From contig NZ_FNUJ01000001.1 in assembly GCF_900107925.1 (NCBI RefSeq), positions 1,391,389-1,455,388 on the forward strand: 64,000 bases of DNA, in the 5' to 3' direction. Position 1 is the stretch's first letter. The number at the start of each line of letters is the position of its first letter. Below are positions 42,104-50,480 of the stretch, one piece after another. Position numbers and translations under genes: made by a program. Source of the DNA: Amycolatopsis pretoriensis (GTDB lineage: Bacteria > Actinomycetota > Actinomycetes > Mycobacteriales > Pseudonocardiaceae). Under the pieces are notes generated by a model. That model was not told where the DNA came from, searched no databases, and saw nothing but the letters and a program-made list of their open reading frames with translations.

Positions 42104-43149
42104 CGGTCCCGGTCACGGTGCTGTCCGGCTTCCTCGGCGCGGGCAAGACGACGCTGCTCAACCACATCCTCGCCAACCGGGCGGGACTGCGGGTCGCGGT
42201 GATCGTCAACGACATGAGCGAGGTCAACATCGACGCGGGCCTCGTGCGCTCGCGGGAGCGCCTCGTCGAGCTGACCAACGGGTGCATCTGCTGCACCCTG
42301 CGGGAAGACCTCCTCGACGAGGTGGCCGCGCTGTGTTCGGAGGACCGTTTCGACCACGTCCTGATCGAGTCGAGCGGGATCTCCGAGCCGATGCCGGTGG
42401 CGGCGACGTTCACCTTCCTGGACGCCGTCGCCCACCTGGACACGATGGTGACGGTGGTGGACGCGGCGAACTTCGCCTCCGAGCTGGCGGCCGGCGACTC
42501 CCTCGTGGAGCGCCGGCTCGACCAGTACTCCGGTGACGAGCGGACGGTCAGCGACCTGCTGGTCGACCAGGTCGAGTTCGCCGACGTCCTGCTGCTCAAC
42601 AAGACGGACCTCGTCCCGGACACCGACCGCCTGGTGGCGACGCTGCGGCGGCTCAACCCCGCTGCGGACGTCGTCACCGGCAGCTTCGGGAAGGTGCCCC
42701 TCGAGCGGGTCTTCGGGACCGGCCGGTACGACGTTTCGCGGGCCCAGGAGGCGCCGGGCTGGGTGGCCGAGCTCAACGGCGACCACGTGCCGGAGACCGA
42801 GGAGTACGGCATCTCCAGCGTGGTGTTCCGCGCCGCGCGGCCGTTCGACCCGGCGGCGCTGTGGGATTTCGTGACGCGGCGCCTGGACTCGGGTGAGTTC
42901 GGGACCGTGTTGCGGTCCAAGGGGTTCTTCGCGCTGGCGTCCCGGCCCGGGGTGACCGGGTTGTGGTCGCAAGCGGGCACGGTGGCGCGGTTCGAGCCGC
43001 ACGGGGTGGCCGCGGAACCGCGGCAGGAACTGGTGTTCATCGGCGTGGACCTGGCCGGAGAAGCGCTCCTCGCGGCCTTGCGCGACTGCCTCGGCGAGGC
43101 GACCGGGCCGGATCCGTTCCCCGAGTGGGAAGCCGTGCACGTCCACTGA
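42100..43149 (+). CDS. COG0523/CobW-family GTPase, putative zinc metallochaperone
   Basis: 349 residues from GTG 42100 (GTGA overlap with rpmF). Complete G-domain: Walker [10 protein letters not shown] (residues 10-18), metal motif Cys62-x-Cys64-Cys65 in [21 protein letters not shown], and NKTDL near residue 165. CobW_C domain at about 240-345. Zur-regulated COG0523 GTPases such as YciC/ZagA deliver zinc to essential enzymes. Unlike its neighbour at 40459 it keeps all nucleotide-binding residues. Last gene of the plus-strand zinc operon. Confidence 0.93.
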   Translation: MTVPVTVLSGFLGAGKTTLLNHILANRAGLRVAVIVNDMSEVNIDAGLVRSRERLVELTNGCICCTLREDLLDEVAALCSEDRFDHVLIESSGISEPMPVAATFTFLDAVAHLDTMVTVVDAANFASELAAGDSLVERRLDQYSGDERTVSDLLVDQVEFADVLLLNKTDLVPDTDRLVATLRRLNPAADVVTGSFGKVPLERVFGTGRYDVSRAQEAPGWVAELNGDHVPETEEYGISSVVFRAARPFDPAALWDFVTRRLDSGEFGTVLRSKGFFALASRPGVTGLWSQAGTVARFEPHGVAAEPRQELVFIGVDLAGEALLAALRDCLGEATGPDPFPEWEAVHVH

Positions 43150-43175
43150 CGGCCGGGTCGGGCGAAACGTCCGAG

Positions 43176-43205
43176 TTGATCAACCCAGGTTTATCAGTCT
43201 AGGTT
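43176..43205 (+). promoter_or_regulatory. marR promoter and operator
   Basis: -35 TTGATC (43176-43181), 18 bases, -10 TAGGTT (43200-43205). An inverted repeat GATCAACC (43178-43185) / GGTTTATC (43188-43195) covers the spacer. The transcript should start at or next to GTG 43213, giving a leaderless message. Confidence 0.6.
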
Positions 43206-43212
43206 GACGATC

Positions 43213-43647
43213 GTGACGGACGAGGACCTCCTCCAGGCGAGCGCCGACCTGCGCGTCGCGCTGGGCCGGGTGATCCGGCGGTTGCGGCAGGGGTACGTCG
43301 TCGGGGAGCTGACGCTGCCCGAACGGTCGGTGCTCTCCCGGCTCGACCGGGAGGGCCCGGCCACGCCGGGCTGTCTCGCCGACCTCGAACGCGTCAAGCC
43401 GCAGGCCATGGGCGTCACCCTGGCCGGGCTGGTCGAGCGCGGGCTCGTCGAGCGCCGCAAGGACGACTCCGACGGGCGCAAGGTCCTGATGTCGGTCACC
43501 GAAACCGGCGTCAAGCTGCTCACCGACCGCCGGTCGCACACGACGCGGAAGATGGCGGCCGCGCTCGCCGAGAAGTTCACCCCGGCCGAGCAGCGCGAGC
43601 TGATCGCGGCCATCCCGCTGATCGAGCGGCTGGCGGACGAGCTGTGA
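43213..43647 (+). CDS. MarR-family regulator
   Basis: 144 residues from GTG 43213 (VTDEDLLQASADL); an in-frame TTG at 43204 falls inside the -10 box and is unlikely. Winged helix: LTLPERSVLSRLDREGPATP and LVERRKDDSDGRKVLMSVTE. First of a four-gene operon with an exporter and a dienelactone hydrolase; it probably represses it and responds to a phenolic or drug-like ligand. The stop overlaps the MFS start (GTGA). Confidence 0.9.
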   Translation: MTDEDLLQASADLRVALGRVIRRLRQGYVVGELTLPERSVLSRLDREGPATPGCLADLERVKPQAMGVTLAGLVERGLVERRKDDSDGRKVLMSVTETGVKLLTDRRSHTTRKMAAALAEKFTPAEQRELIAAIPLIERLADEL

Positions 43648-45314
43648 GCTACAAGTGGGTCGCGCTGTCGAACACCACGCTCGGCGTGCTGATGTCCGCC
43701 CTCGACGGCTCGATCGTCATCATCTCGCTGCCGGCGATCTTCCGCGGTATCGGCCTCGACCCCCTCGCCCCGGGCAACATCGGCTACCTGCTCTGGATGA
43801 TCCTCGGCTACCTGCTCGTGCAGGCCGTGCTGGTGGTGACGCTCGGGCGGCTCGGCGACATGTTCGGCCGGGTCAAGATGTACAACCTCGGGTTCGTCGT
43901 CTTCAGCGTCGCGTCGGTGGCGCTGTCGTTCGACCCGTTCCACGCCGGCGGCGGCGCGCTGTGGCTGATCGGCTGGCGGGTCGTGCAGGCCGTCGGCGGG
44001 TCGATGCTGACGGCGAACTCGGCGGCGATCCTGACCGACGCCTTCCCCGCCGAGCAACGCGGGATGGCGCTCGGGGTCAACCAGATCACCGCGCTGGCCG
44101 GGCAGTTCCTCGGCCTGGTCGTCGGCGGGCTGCTCGCCGAGATCGACTGGCGCGCGGTGTTCTGGGTGAGCGTCCCGTTCGGGCTGCTCGGCACGATCTG
44201 GTCGATCCGCAGCCTCCGCGAGGTCGGGACGCCGAAGCGCGCGAAGGTCGACTGGGGCGGCAACGTCACCTTCGCCGCCGGGACCGCGTTGCTGCTGGCC
44301 GCGATCACCTACGGCATCCAGCCCTACGGCGGCGCCGCGACCGGCTGGGGCAGCCCGTGGGTGCTCGGTGGCATCGGCGCCGGCGTGCTGCTGCTCCTGT
44401 TGTTCGGCGTCATCGAGACCCGCGTCGCCGCGCCGATGTTCCAGCTTTCGCTGTTCAAGATCCGCGCGTTCGCCGCGGGCAACGTCGCCGCGTTGCTGAC
44501 GTCGGTCGCCCGTGGTGGCATGCAGTTCATGCTCATCATCTGGCTGCAGGGGATCTGGCTGCCCCTGCACGGCTACGACTACGAGCGCACCCCGCTGTGG
44601 GCGGGCATCTACATGCTGCCGCTGACCGTCGGGTTCCTCGTCGCCGGGCCGGTGTCGGGCTACCTGTCCGACCGGTTCGGGGCGCGGCTGTTCTCCACCG
44701 GCGGGTTGCTGCTGGTCGCGGCGGCGTTCCTCGGCCTGCTAGCCCTGCCGGTCGACTTCCCGTACCCGGCGTTCGCCGCGCTGCTCGTCGTCAGCGGGAT
44801 CGGCCAGGGCATGTTCTCCGCGCCCAACACCTCGGCCATCATGAGCAGCGTGCCGACCGAGCAGCGCGGGGTCGCCTCCGGCATGCGGGCGACGTTCCAG
44901 AACTCCGGGACGTCGCTGTCGATCGGGGTGTTCTTCTCGCTGATGATCGCCGGGCTGGCTTCGTCGCTCCCGCAGACGCTGACCGGCGGGCTGCAGGCCC
45001 ACGGCGTCCCGGCGGCGGTCGCCGACGGCGTCGCGCAGCTGCCGCCCGTCAGCACGCTGTTCGCGGCGTTCCTGGGCAGCAACCCGGTCGGGCACCTGCT
45101 CGGCCCGGACGTCCTGGCCGGGCTGTCCCCGGCCGACCGGAACACGCTCACCGGCGGGGAGTTCTTCCCGCAGCTGGTCTCCGGCCCGTTCCACCACGGC
45201 CTGGTGGTCGTGTTCACCGCGGCCGCCGTGATGGCCGTCGTCGCCGCGGTGGCGTCCGCCTCGCGCGGCAAGCGCTACTTCCACACCCCCGAAGGATCGA
45301 AGGAGTCTCAATGA
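43644..45314 (+). CDS. MFS drug exporter, DHA2 (14-TM) type
   Basis: 556-residue proton antiporter with 14 predicted membrane helices. Motif D1 near the N-terminus (LMSALDGSIVIISLPAI), motif A GRLGDMFGRVKMY (residue 68), motif C-like GQFLGLVVGG (near 150). Exports drugs or hydrophobic metabolites. It is the second gene of the MarR operon and overlaps both neighbours by 4 bases, so expression is tightly linked to MarR. Confidence 0.9.
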   Translation: MSYKWVALSNTTLGVLMSALDGSIVIISLPAIFRGIGLDPLAPGNIGYLLWMILGYLLVQAVLVVTLGRLGDMFGRVKMYNLGFVVFSVASVALSFDPFHAGGGALWLIGWRVVQAVGGSMLTANSAAILTDAFPAEQRGMALGVNQITALAGQFLGLVVGGLLAEIDWRAVFWVSVPFGLLGTIWSIRSLREVGTPKRAKVDWGGNVTFAAGTALLLAAITYGIQPYGGAATGWGSPWVLGGIGAGVLLLLLFGVIETRVAAPMFQLSLFKIRAFAAGNVAALLTSVARGGMQFMLIIWLQGIWLPLHGYDYERTPLWAGIYMLPLTVGFLVAGPVSGYLSDRFGARLFSTGGLLLVAAAFLGLLALPVDFPYPAFAALLVVSGIGQGMFSAPNTSAIMSSVPTEQRGVASGMRATFQNSGTSLSIGVFFSLMIAGLASSLPQTLTGGLQAHGVPAAVADGVAQLPPVSTLFAAFLGSNPVGHLLGPDVLAGLSPADRNTLTGGEFFPQLVSGPFHHGLVVVFTAAAVMAVVAAVASASRGKRYFHTPEGSKESQ

Positions 45315-46051
45315 CCGACGAGATCGTCGCCGGGACCGTCACCATCACCGGCCACGGCGGGGACGAGCTCGAGGCGTACCTGGCCAAACCGACCGACGAC
45401 ACCTCGCGCGGCGGGGTCGTGGTGATCCACCACATGCCCGGCTACGACGCGGCGACGAAGGAGATGGTGCGCCGCTTCGCCGTCGAGGGCTACAACGCGC
45501 TCTGCCCGAACCTGTACACGCGCGAAGCCCCGGGCGCGGACCCCGACGACGCGGCGGCGACGGTCCGCGCGTCCGGCGGCATCCCCGACGACCGCCTCGT
45601 CGGCGACGTGTCGGGCGCGGCGGACTACCTGCGCGCCCTGGAAAACGCGAACGGCCGTGTCGGCGTCATCGGGCACTGCTCGGGCGGGCGGCACGCGTTC
45701 CTGTCCGCGTGTTCCCTGGACCTCGACGCGGCGGTCGACTGCTACGGCGCCTTCGTCGTCAACGACCCGCCGGAGGCCATGAAGCAGATGAAGCCGCTGC
45801 TGGGCCTGGCGTCGCAGCTGTCGTGCCCGCTGCTGGGCATCTTCGGCGCGGACGACCAGTTCCCGGGCCCGGACGAGGTCGCCGTGCTGGCGGCCGAGCT
45901 GGAGAAGCTCGGCAAGGAGCACGAGTTCCACACGTACGCGGGCGCGGGCCACGCGTTCTTCGCGGTCGACCGCCCGAGCTACCGGCCGGAAGCCGCGAAG
46001 GACGGCTGGGAACGCATCCTCGACTTCTACTCCCGCACGCTTTCCGCCTGA
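45311..46051 (+). CDS. Dienelactone hydrolase family protein
   Basis: 246-residue alpha/beta hydrolase. Nucleophile Cys in GHCSGGRH near residue 119, acid in FGADDQFPG (about 178) and His in YAGAGHAFF (about 213): the Cys-Asp-His triad of dienelactone hydrolases. It may open a lactone or ester of the compound handled by the exporter. ATG overlaps the MFS stop (ATGA), RBS AAGGAG. Confidence 0.88.
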   Translation: MTDEIVAGTVTITGHGGDELEAYLAKPTDDTSRGGVVVIHHMPGYDAATKEMVRRFAVEGYNALCPNLYTREAPGADPDDAAATVRASGGIPDDRLVGDVSGAADYLRALENANGRVGVIGHCSGGRHAFLSACSLDLDAAVDCYGAFVVNDPPEAMKQMKPLLGLASQLSCPLLGIFGADDQFPGPDEVAVLAAELEKLGKEHEFHTYAGAGHAFFAVDRPSYRPEAAKDGWERILDFYSRTLSA

Positions 46052-46065
46052 GAGGACCCTCACCC

Positions 46066-46338
46066 ATGTGCACTTACCTGACGGAGAAGTTCGAACTCGA
46101 GGGCAGCGGCAAGGGCGCCCGCGGGTGGTTCCGGTTGAACGAAGGGACCGTGTACGTCGACCACCCGGTCCACGCGCCGTACGCGCACACGGTGAACATC
46201 GACTTCCGCAACCCGGGCTTGGGCGCTTCGGCGCGCGTCGCCCTGGAGTTGACGGAGGAGGACGCGTTGGCGTTGGCGGACGCGATCCACGCGGCCGTCA
46301 AGTCGGCGCCCGAAGGCTTGGCTTCGCGCAACCAGTGA
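46066..46338 (+). CDS. Small conserved protein (DUF6295-like)
   Basis: 90 residues: MCTYLTEKFELEGSGKGARG, FRLNEGTVYVDHPVHAPYAH, then TVNIDFRNPG and a C-terminal helix ELTEEDALALADAIHAAVKS. It resembles a family of small actinobacterial proteins (DUF6295) commonly near dienelactone hydrolases and MarR genes. A conserved His/Asp-rich centre (VDHPVHAPYAH) might bind a metal. Fourth gene of the MarR operon, 14 bases after the hydrolase. Confidence 0.75.
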   Translation: MCTYLTEKFELEGSGKGARGWFRLNEGTVYVDHPVHAPYAHTVNIDFRNPGLGASARVALELTEEDALALADAIHAAVKSAPEGLASRNQ

Positions 46339-46339
46339 T

Positions 46340-47758
46340 TCAGGGCGTGTAGAGCGCGCCCAGGAACTCGAGCAACAGCCGCTCCCGCAACGGCGCCGGT
46401 GCCGTTGCGAGGAGCGCGTTGATCGGAGCCATCCGGTCCGGCAGGCCCGAAGCGCCGCCCAAACCCGCCGCTGCCAGGAGACCCGCGAACTGCTCCGACG
46501 TCAGCGTCGCCGGGTCCAGCGCCGCCACGAACTCCGCGACCGCCGGATCCACCGTCACCGGGCCGGCCGCACGGGCCGCGTCCACCGAAGCCGCGAGGTC
46601 GGTCAGGAACTCCTTCTCACTGCCGTGGTTCGCCGCTGTCACCGTCAGGTGCAGGTTCACCGGCGATCCCGCGAAGGCGAACTGCGGCTGGACGTACCAG
46701 CCACGCACCTTCATCTCGTCCGCCACCGTGAAGAGGTCAAAGCCGTCGTCGGAAGCGGTGAACGCGAGCAGTGTCGAGATCGGGTCCCCGAGGATCCGGA
46801 GACCCGGCAGATCGGCGATGCCCGAACGGATGCGCGCCACCGCTTCGCGGGTGGAAGCCGCCAGCGAGAGATAACCCTCCGAGCCGAGGTGACGGGTCAC
46901 CGCCCACGCCGCGGCCAACGGACCGCCCGAGCGCGTGCTCTGGATCGTCGTGTTGAGCATCGTGTAGCCGGGCCAGGCGGCACTCGCGAAGTAGTGCGAC
47001 CGCCGCAGTTCGGCCGACGCGTGCAGCAGCACCGACGTCCCCTTGGGACAGTAGGCGTACTTGTGCAGGTCCACCGAGATGCTCGTGACGCCGGGGACGC
47101 GGAAGTCGAACGGCGGGACCTCCGCGCCGAGCTTCGCGAAGTACGGCAGCACCCAGCCGCCGATGCACGCGTCCACGTGCATCCGGACGCCCCGGGCCGC
47201 GGCGGCGGCCGCGATCGGCTCGATCGGGTCCAGCACGCCGTGCGCGTACGACGGCGCGCTCGCCACCAGCAGGATCGTCGAGTCGTCGATCGCCGCGGCC
47301 ATCGCCGCCGGGTCGGCGCGGAACGTCACCGGGTCGACCGGGACGTCGATCCGCCGCACCCCGAACAGGTGCGCCGCCTTGTGGAACGCCGCGTGCGCGG
47401 TCGTCGGCAGCACGATCGACGGCGACTCGATCGAAGGGTGCGCGTCCCGGGCGGCGAGCACCGCCAGCAGACACGATTCCGTGCCCCCGGAGGTCACCGA
47501 GCCGACGACGCCGGGAACGTCGCCGAGCAACGAAGAAGCCGCCGAGACGAGGTCGTTCTCCAGGCGCAGCAGGCTCGGGAACGCCGTCGGGTCGAGGCCG
47601 TTGGCCGACGACGCCAGCGCGTGCGCCGCCGCCCCGAGGGTGTCCACTTCGGACAGCCCGCTGTCGTAGACGTAGGCCAGGGTGCGGCCGCCGTGCGTCG
47701 GGAGGTCACCCGCGCGCAGCTCCCGCAGCTCCGCCAGGACGTCCTCAGGCGGGTTCAT
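46340..47758 (-). CDS. PLP-dependent decarboxylase / sphingosine-phosphate-lyase-like enzyme
   Basis: 472-residue fold-type I PLP enzyme. Landmarks: SVTSGGTESCLLAVLAARD (residue 86) for phosphate binding, HVDACIGGWVLPYF (about 190), PLP lysine in SVDLHKYAYCPKG (about 235). Closest to the glutamate decarboxylase/sphingosine-1-phosphate lyase group. It follows the GPH transporter gene with a 14-base overlap, so the transporter may import its substrate. Convergent with the MarR operon; only one base separates the stops. Confidence 0.88.
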   Translation of the reverse strand: MNPPEDVLAELRELRAGDLPTHGGRTLAYVYDSGLSEVDTLGAAAHALASSANGLDPTAFPSLLRLENDLVSAASSLLGDVPGVVGSVTSGGTESCLLAVLAARDAHPSIESPSIVLPTTAHAAFHKAAHLFGVRRIDVPVDPVTFRADPAAMAAAIDDSTILLVASAPSYAHGVLDPIEPIAAAAAARGVRMHVDACIGGWVLPYFAKLGAEVPPFDFRVPGVTSISVDLHKYAYCPKGTSVLLHASAELRRSHYFASAAWPGYTMLNTTIQSTRSGGPLAAAWAVTRHLGSEGYLSLAASTREAVARIRSGIADLPGLRILGDPISTLLAFTASDDGFDLFTVADEMKVRGWYVQPQFAFAGSPVNLHLTVTAANHGSEKEFLTDLAASVDAARAAGPVTVDPAVAEFVAALDPATLTSEQFAGLLAAAGLGGASGLPDRMAPINALLATAPAPLRERLLLEFLGALYTP

Positions 47759-49058
47759 GGCGCGGCTCCAGGACCTTGCGCCGCAGCAGCGGCAGCGCCA
47801 GCGCGATGAGCACGCCGGGGACGATCGACGACCCGATCAGGATCGCCACGATCGCGCTGTGCGGCTGGGCGGACGTGGCGTCCGTGCTCGACACGTACCC
47901 GCCGAAGGCGAGGGTGAGCGCCCAGAGACCGCCGCCGAAGGCCAGCCCGAGGGTCTCTCCCGCGGTCCACACGCCGGCCGCGATCCCCGCGCGGGTCTCG
48001 CCTGTGCGCTCCTCTTCGGCCGTGATCAGGTCGGGCAGGATGGCCAGCGGGAACACCGAGATCCCGGCGTACCCGACCCCGCAGAGCGCCACGAAGACGA
48101 ACGACAGGACCAGCGGGATCGACTGGGCGAACACCAGGCCGAGCAGGCCGATCGCGAACGCCCCGGTCGCCAGGCGGAAGCCGTTCAGCTTGCCGACGTG
48201 GTCGCCGAGGCGCGGCCACAGCGGCATGGTGACCAGCGCCGGGCCCACGAAGATGACGAACAGGATCGTGCCGTAGGCGTCGTCGCCGAGGATGCGCTGG
48301 GCGAAGAACGGGATCGCGGCGAGCACCGTGCCGATGCCGAGTGCCTGGATGAAGTACGTGCCGAGCAGCCAGCGGAACGGCCGCCACCCGGCGAGCGTGC
48401 TGACGAGCTCCTTCAGGCTCACGGTGTTCGGCCGCAGCGAGCCGACCGGCGCGTCCTTGAGCCCGAAGTACACCAGCAGCGTCGCGGCCAGCACGATCAG
48501 CCCGATCACGACGGCCATGATCCGGTAGCCGGCGACACCTTCGATCGCGGCGGTGATCGCCGGGGCGCCACCACCGCAGATCAGGATCGTCACGGCCAGC
48601 ACGCCGATCCGGACGCTGGTGAGCTTCGTGCGCTCGGTCGCGTCTTCGGTCAGCTCGGCGGGCAGCGCGTTGAACGGCACCTGGAAGAGCGCGTACGCCG
48701 TCGCGCAGGCAGCGAACAGGACCGCCACGTACAACGCGTCCGGCAGCGGCCCGCCGAGCCCGGGGTGGGCGAACATCGCCGCGAACAGGATCGCGACGCC
48801 GACGCCGCCGATCAGCAGGAAGCGGCGCCGGCTGCCGGTCTTGAGCAGGTCGGCGTCGGACATCCGCCCGGCGACGGGGTTGAAGAAGAAGTCCCAGGCC
48901 TTGGGCACGAACACGATGGCGGCGGCCCAGCCGGCGGGCACGGCCATGGTGTCGGTCAGGTACTTGACCAGGACCAGGCCGGGCACCGTACCGAAGGACC
49001 CGGTGACGAACGAGCCGAGCGAATAGCGGAACCTCGTCCGGCCGGACAGCGTCGCCAT
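47745..49058 (-). CDS. MFS transporter, glycoside-pentoside-hexuronide (GPH) type
   Basis: 437 residues from ATG 49058 (GAGGAGG upstream), 12 predicted helices. GPH-like N-terminus (RFRYSLGSFVTGSF; FFFNPVAGRMSDADL) and central loop KTGSRRRFLLIGG. Members carry sugars or, in actinobacteria, other organic solutes with a cation. Cotranscribed with the PLP decarboxylase; substrate unknown. Confidence 0.86.
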   Translation of the reverse strand: MATLSGRTRFRYSLGSFVTGSFGTVPGLVLVKYLTDTMAVPAGWAAAIVFVPKAWDFFFNPVAGRMSDADLLKTGSRRRFLLIGGVGVAILFAAMFAHPGLGGPLPDALYVAVLFAACATAYALFQVPFNALPAELTEDATERTKLTSVRIGVLAVTILICGGGAPAITAAIEGVAGYRIMAVVIGLIVLAATLLVYFGLKDAPVGSLRPNTVSLKELVSTLAGWRPFRWLLGTYFIQALGIGTVLAAIPFFAQRILGDDAYGTILFVIFVGPALVTMPLWPRLGDHVGKLNGFRLATGAFAIGLLGLVFAQSIPLVLSFVFVALCGVGYAGISVFPLAILPDLITAEEERTGETRAGIAAGVWTAGETLGLAFGGGLWALTLAFGGYVSSTDATSAQPHSAIVAILIGSSIVPGVLIALALPLLRRKVLEPRHEPA

Positions 49059-49444
49059 GGTCCTCCTCGAGACAGGCGTACCGGGTGCAGGCCATGAGTA
49101 TTCGATCTCGGCGAGCACCCGGTAGTGGTCGAGGGGAATCGTGCCATCGTCGTGACCAAGGCCACGACAGGGGCCCGCGCTAGCGGACGGTTTCGCCGGC
49201 GGGGATCCCGCAGCCGCGTGCGGGGGGTCGGATGGGACCACGAAAGCCTCCGCCCGGCGCAGCACCGCGGTGCCGGTAGCGGCGGTACGTCGGCGGGGTT
49301 CCCGCCGCCGCGGTGCGAGTTCGGCCTTGCTCGACGAGCAGGCGACCGCCCGCAGCCGCGTGCGGGGGGGTCAGGTGGGCCACGAAGACCCCCGCCCGGC
49401 GCAGCGGTTCCTCGACAGCTCCGCCACCGCGGACGGCCACCGCG
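49059..49444. other. Intergenic region with two direct repeats, no gene
   Basis: Upstream region of the GPH transporter. Apart from the transporter promoter it holds two direct copies of a 58-base element (separate entry). A minus-strand frame at 49180-49440 reads RRAGVFVAHLTPPHAAAGG-like low-complexity sequence without a ribosome binding site; I do not call it. Confidence 0.55.
49207..49406. repeat. Pair of 58-base direct repeats
   Basis: Copies at about 49207-49264 and 49348-49406 share roughly 85% of positions, each starting CCCGCAGCCGCGTGCGGGG (hairpin CCCGCA/TGCGGG) and ending CGCCCGGCGCAGC. The unit between them is GC-rich and non-coding. Likely a dispersed intergenic repeat. Confidence 0.7.
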
Positions 49445-50470
49445 CTAGCCGAGCGCGCCGGCGATCTTCTCCAACGTCGCCGCGTCGCCGCGCAGCAGGA
49501 GCTGCGTCACCACCGTTTCCTCCCACGCCTGCAGCTCGTCGCGGATCTTCGCCGCCGGCCCGATCAGCGACGTGTCCTCCACCAGCGATGTCGGGATCGC
49601 CGCGGTCGCCTCGTCCTTGCGGCCGGCCAGGTACAGCTCCTGGACCTTGTCGGCGACGTCCTCGTAGCCGAGGCGGGCGAAGACGTCGTGGTGGAAGTTC
49701 ACGCTCTTCGCGCCCATCCCGCCGATGTACAACGCCAGCGACGGCTTGATCCACGAAGCCGCCTCCTCGACGTCGTCGTGCACGATCACCGGGATCGAGC
49801 AGGGCACCTCGAACGTCTCGAATGTGTGCCGCGCCCCGGGCCGGGCGAAGCCCTCCTCCAGCGCCGACTTGTAGAAGGCGTTGGACTTCGGGGAGAAGAA
49901 CAGCGGCAGCCAGCCGTCGCCGATCTCGGCGGACAGAGCCACGTTCTTGGGCCCCTCGGCGGCCAGGTGGATCGGGATCTCCTTGCGCAGCGGGTGCACG
50001 GTCGGCTTCAACGCCTTCCCGAGCCCGGTCCCGCCCTTGAGCGGCAGCTGGAAGTGCTGGCCGTCCAGGGTCACCGGGGCCTCGCGGGCGATCACCTGCC
50101 GGACGATGTCCACGTACTCCCGCGTCCGCGCCAAGGGCTTCGGGTACGGCTGCCCGTACCAGCCCTCGACGACCTGCGGGCCCGACGCGCCGAGCCCGAG
50201 CACCATCCGGCCGCCGGAGAGGTGATCGAGCGTCATCGCGCTCATCGCCGTCGCGGTCGGCGTACGCGCGGCCATCTGGACGATGTTCGTGCCGAGGCGG
50301 ATCCGCCTGGTGGACGCGCCGTACCAGGCCAGGGTCGTGAACGCGTCCGAGCCGTACGCCTCCGCCGTCCACACCGAGTCGAACCCGAGCTCTTCGGCCT
50401 TCACCACGGCTTCCAGCGCCCCCGGCGTCGGCCCGCTGCCCCAGTACCCGACGTGGAATCCCAGCTTCAC
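49445..50470 (-). CDS. LLM-class F420-dependent oxidoreductase
   Basis: 341-residue luciferase-like TIM barrel: MKLGFHVGYWGSGPTPGALE start, FDSVWTAEAYGSDAF (residue 29), RIRLGTNIVQMAARTPTATA (56), GRMVLGLGASGPQVVEGWYG (86). The GxSGPQVVEGWYG block is typical of actinobacterial F420-dependent enzymes. It lies 10 bases after the MpaB-like gene, so the pair forms an operon controlled by the divergent TetR. Substrate unknown. Confidence 0.9.
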   Translation of the reverse strand: MKLGFHVGYWGSGPTPGALEAVVKAEELGFDSVWTAEAYGSDAFTTLAWYGASTRRIRLGTNIVQMAARTPTATAMSAMTLDHLSGGRMVLGLGASGPQVVEGWYGQPYPKPLARTREYVDIVRQVIAREAPVTLDGQHFQLPLKGGTGLGKALKPTVHPLRKEIPIHLAAEGPKNVALSAEIGDGWLPLFFSPKSNAFYKSALEEGFARPGARHTFETFEVPCSIPVIVHDDVEEAASWIKPSLALYIGGMGAKSVNFHHDVFARLGYEDVADKVQELYLAGRKDEATAAIPTSLVEDTSLIGPAAKIRDELQAWEETVVTQLLLRGDAATLEKIAGALG

Positions 50471-50480
50471 GAAATGCCTC

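Noticed and set aside
43655..46051. Long frame running through the MFS gene into the dienelactone hydrolase
   Set aside because: Its first two thirds are an out-of-frame reading of the MFS exporter; only the part from 45311 is the real hydrolase.
49180..49440. 86-codon minus-strand frame in the intergenic repeat region
   Set aside because: No ribosome binding site, repetitive low-complexity product arising from the direct repeats.
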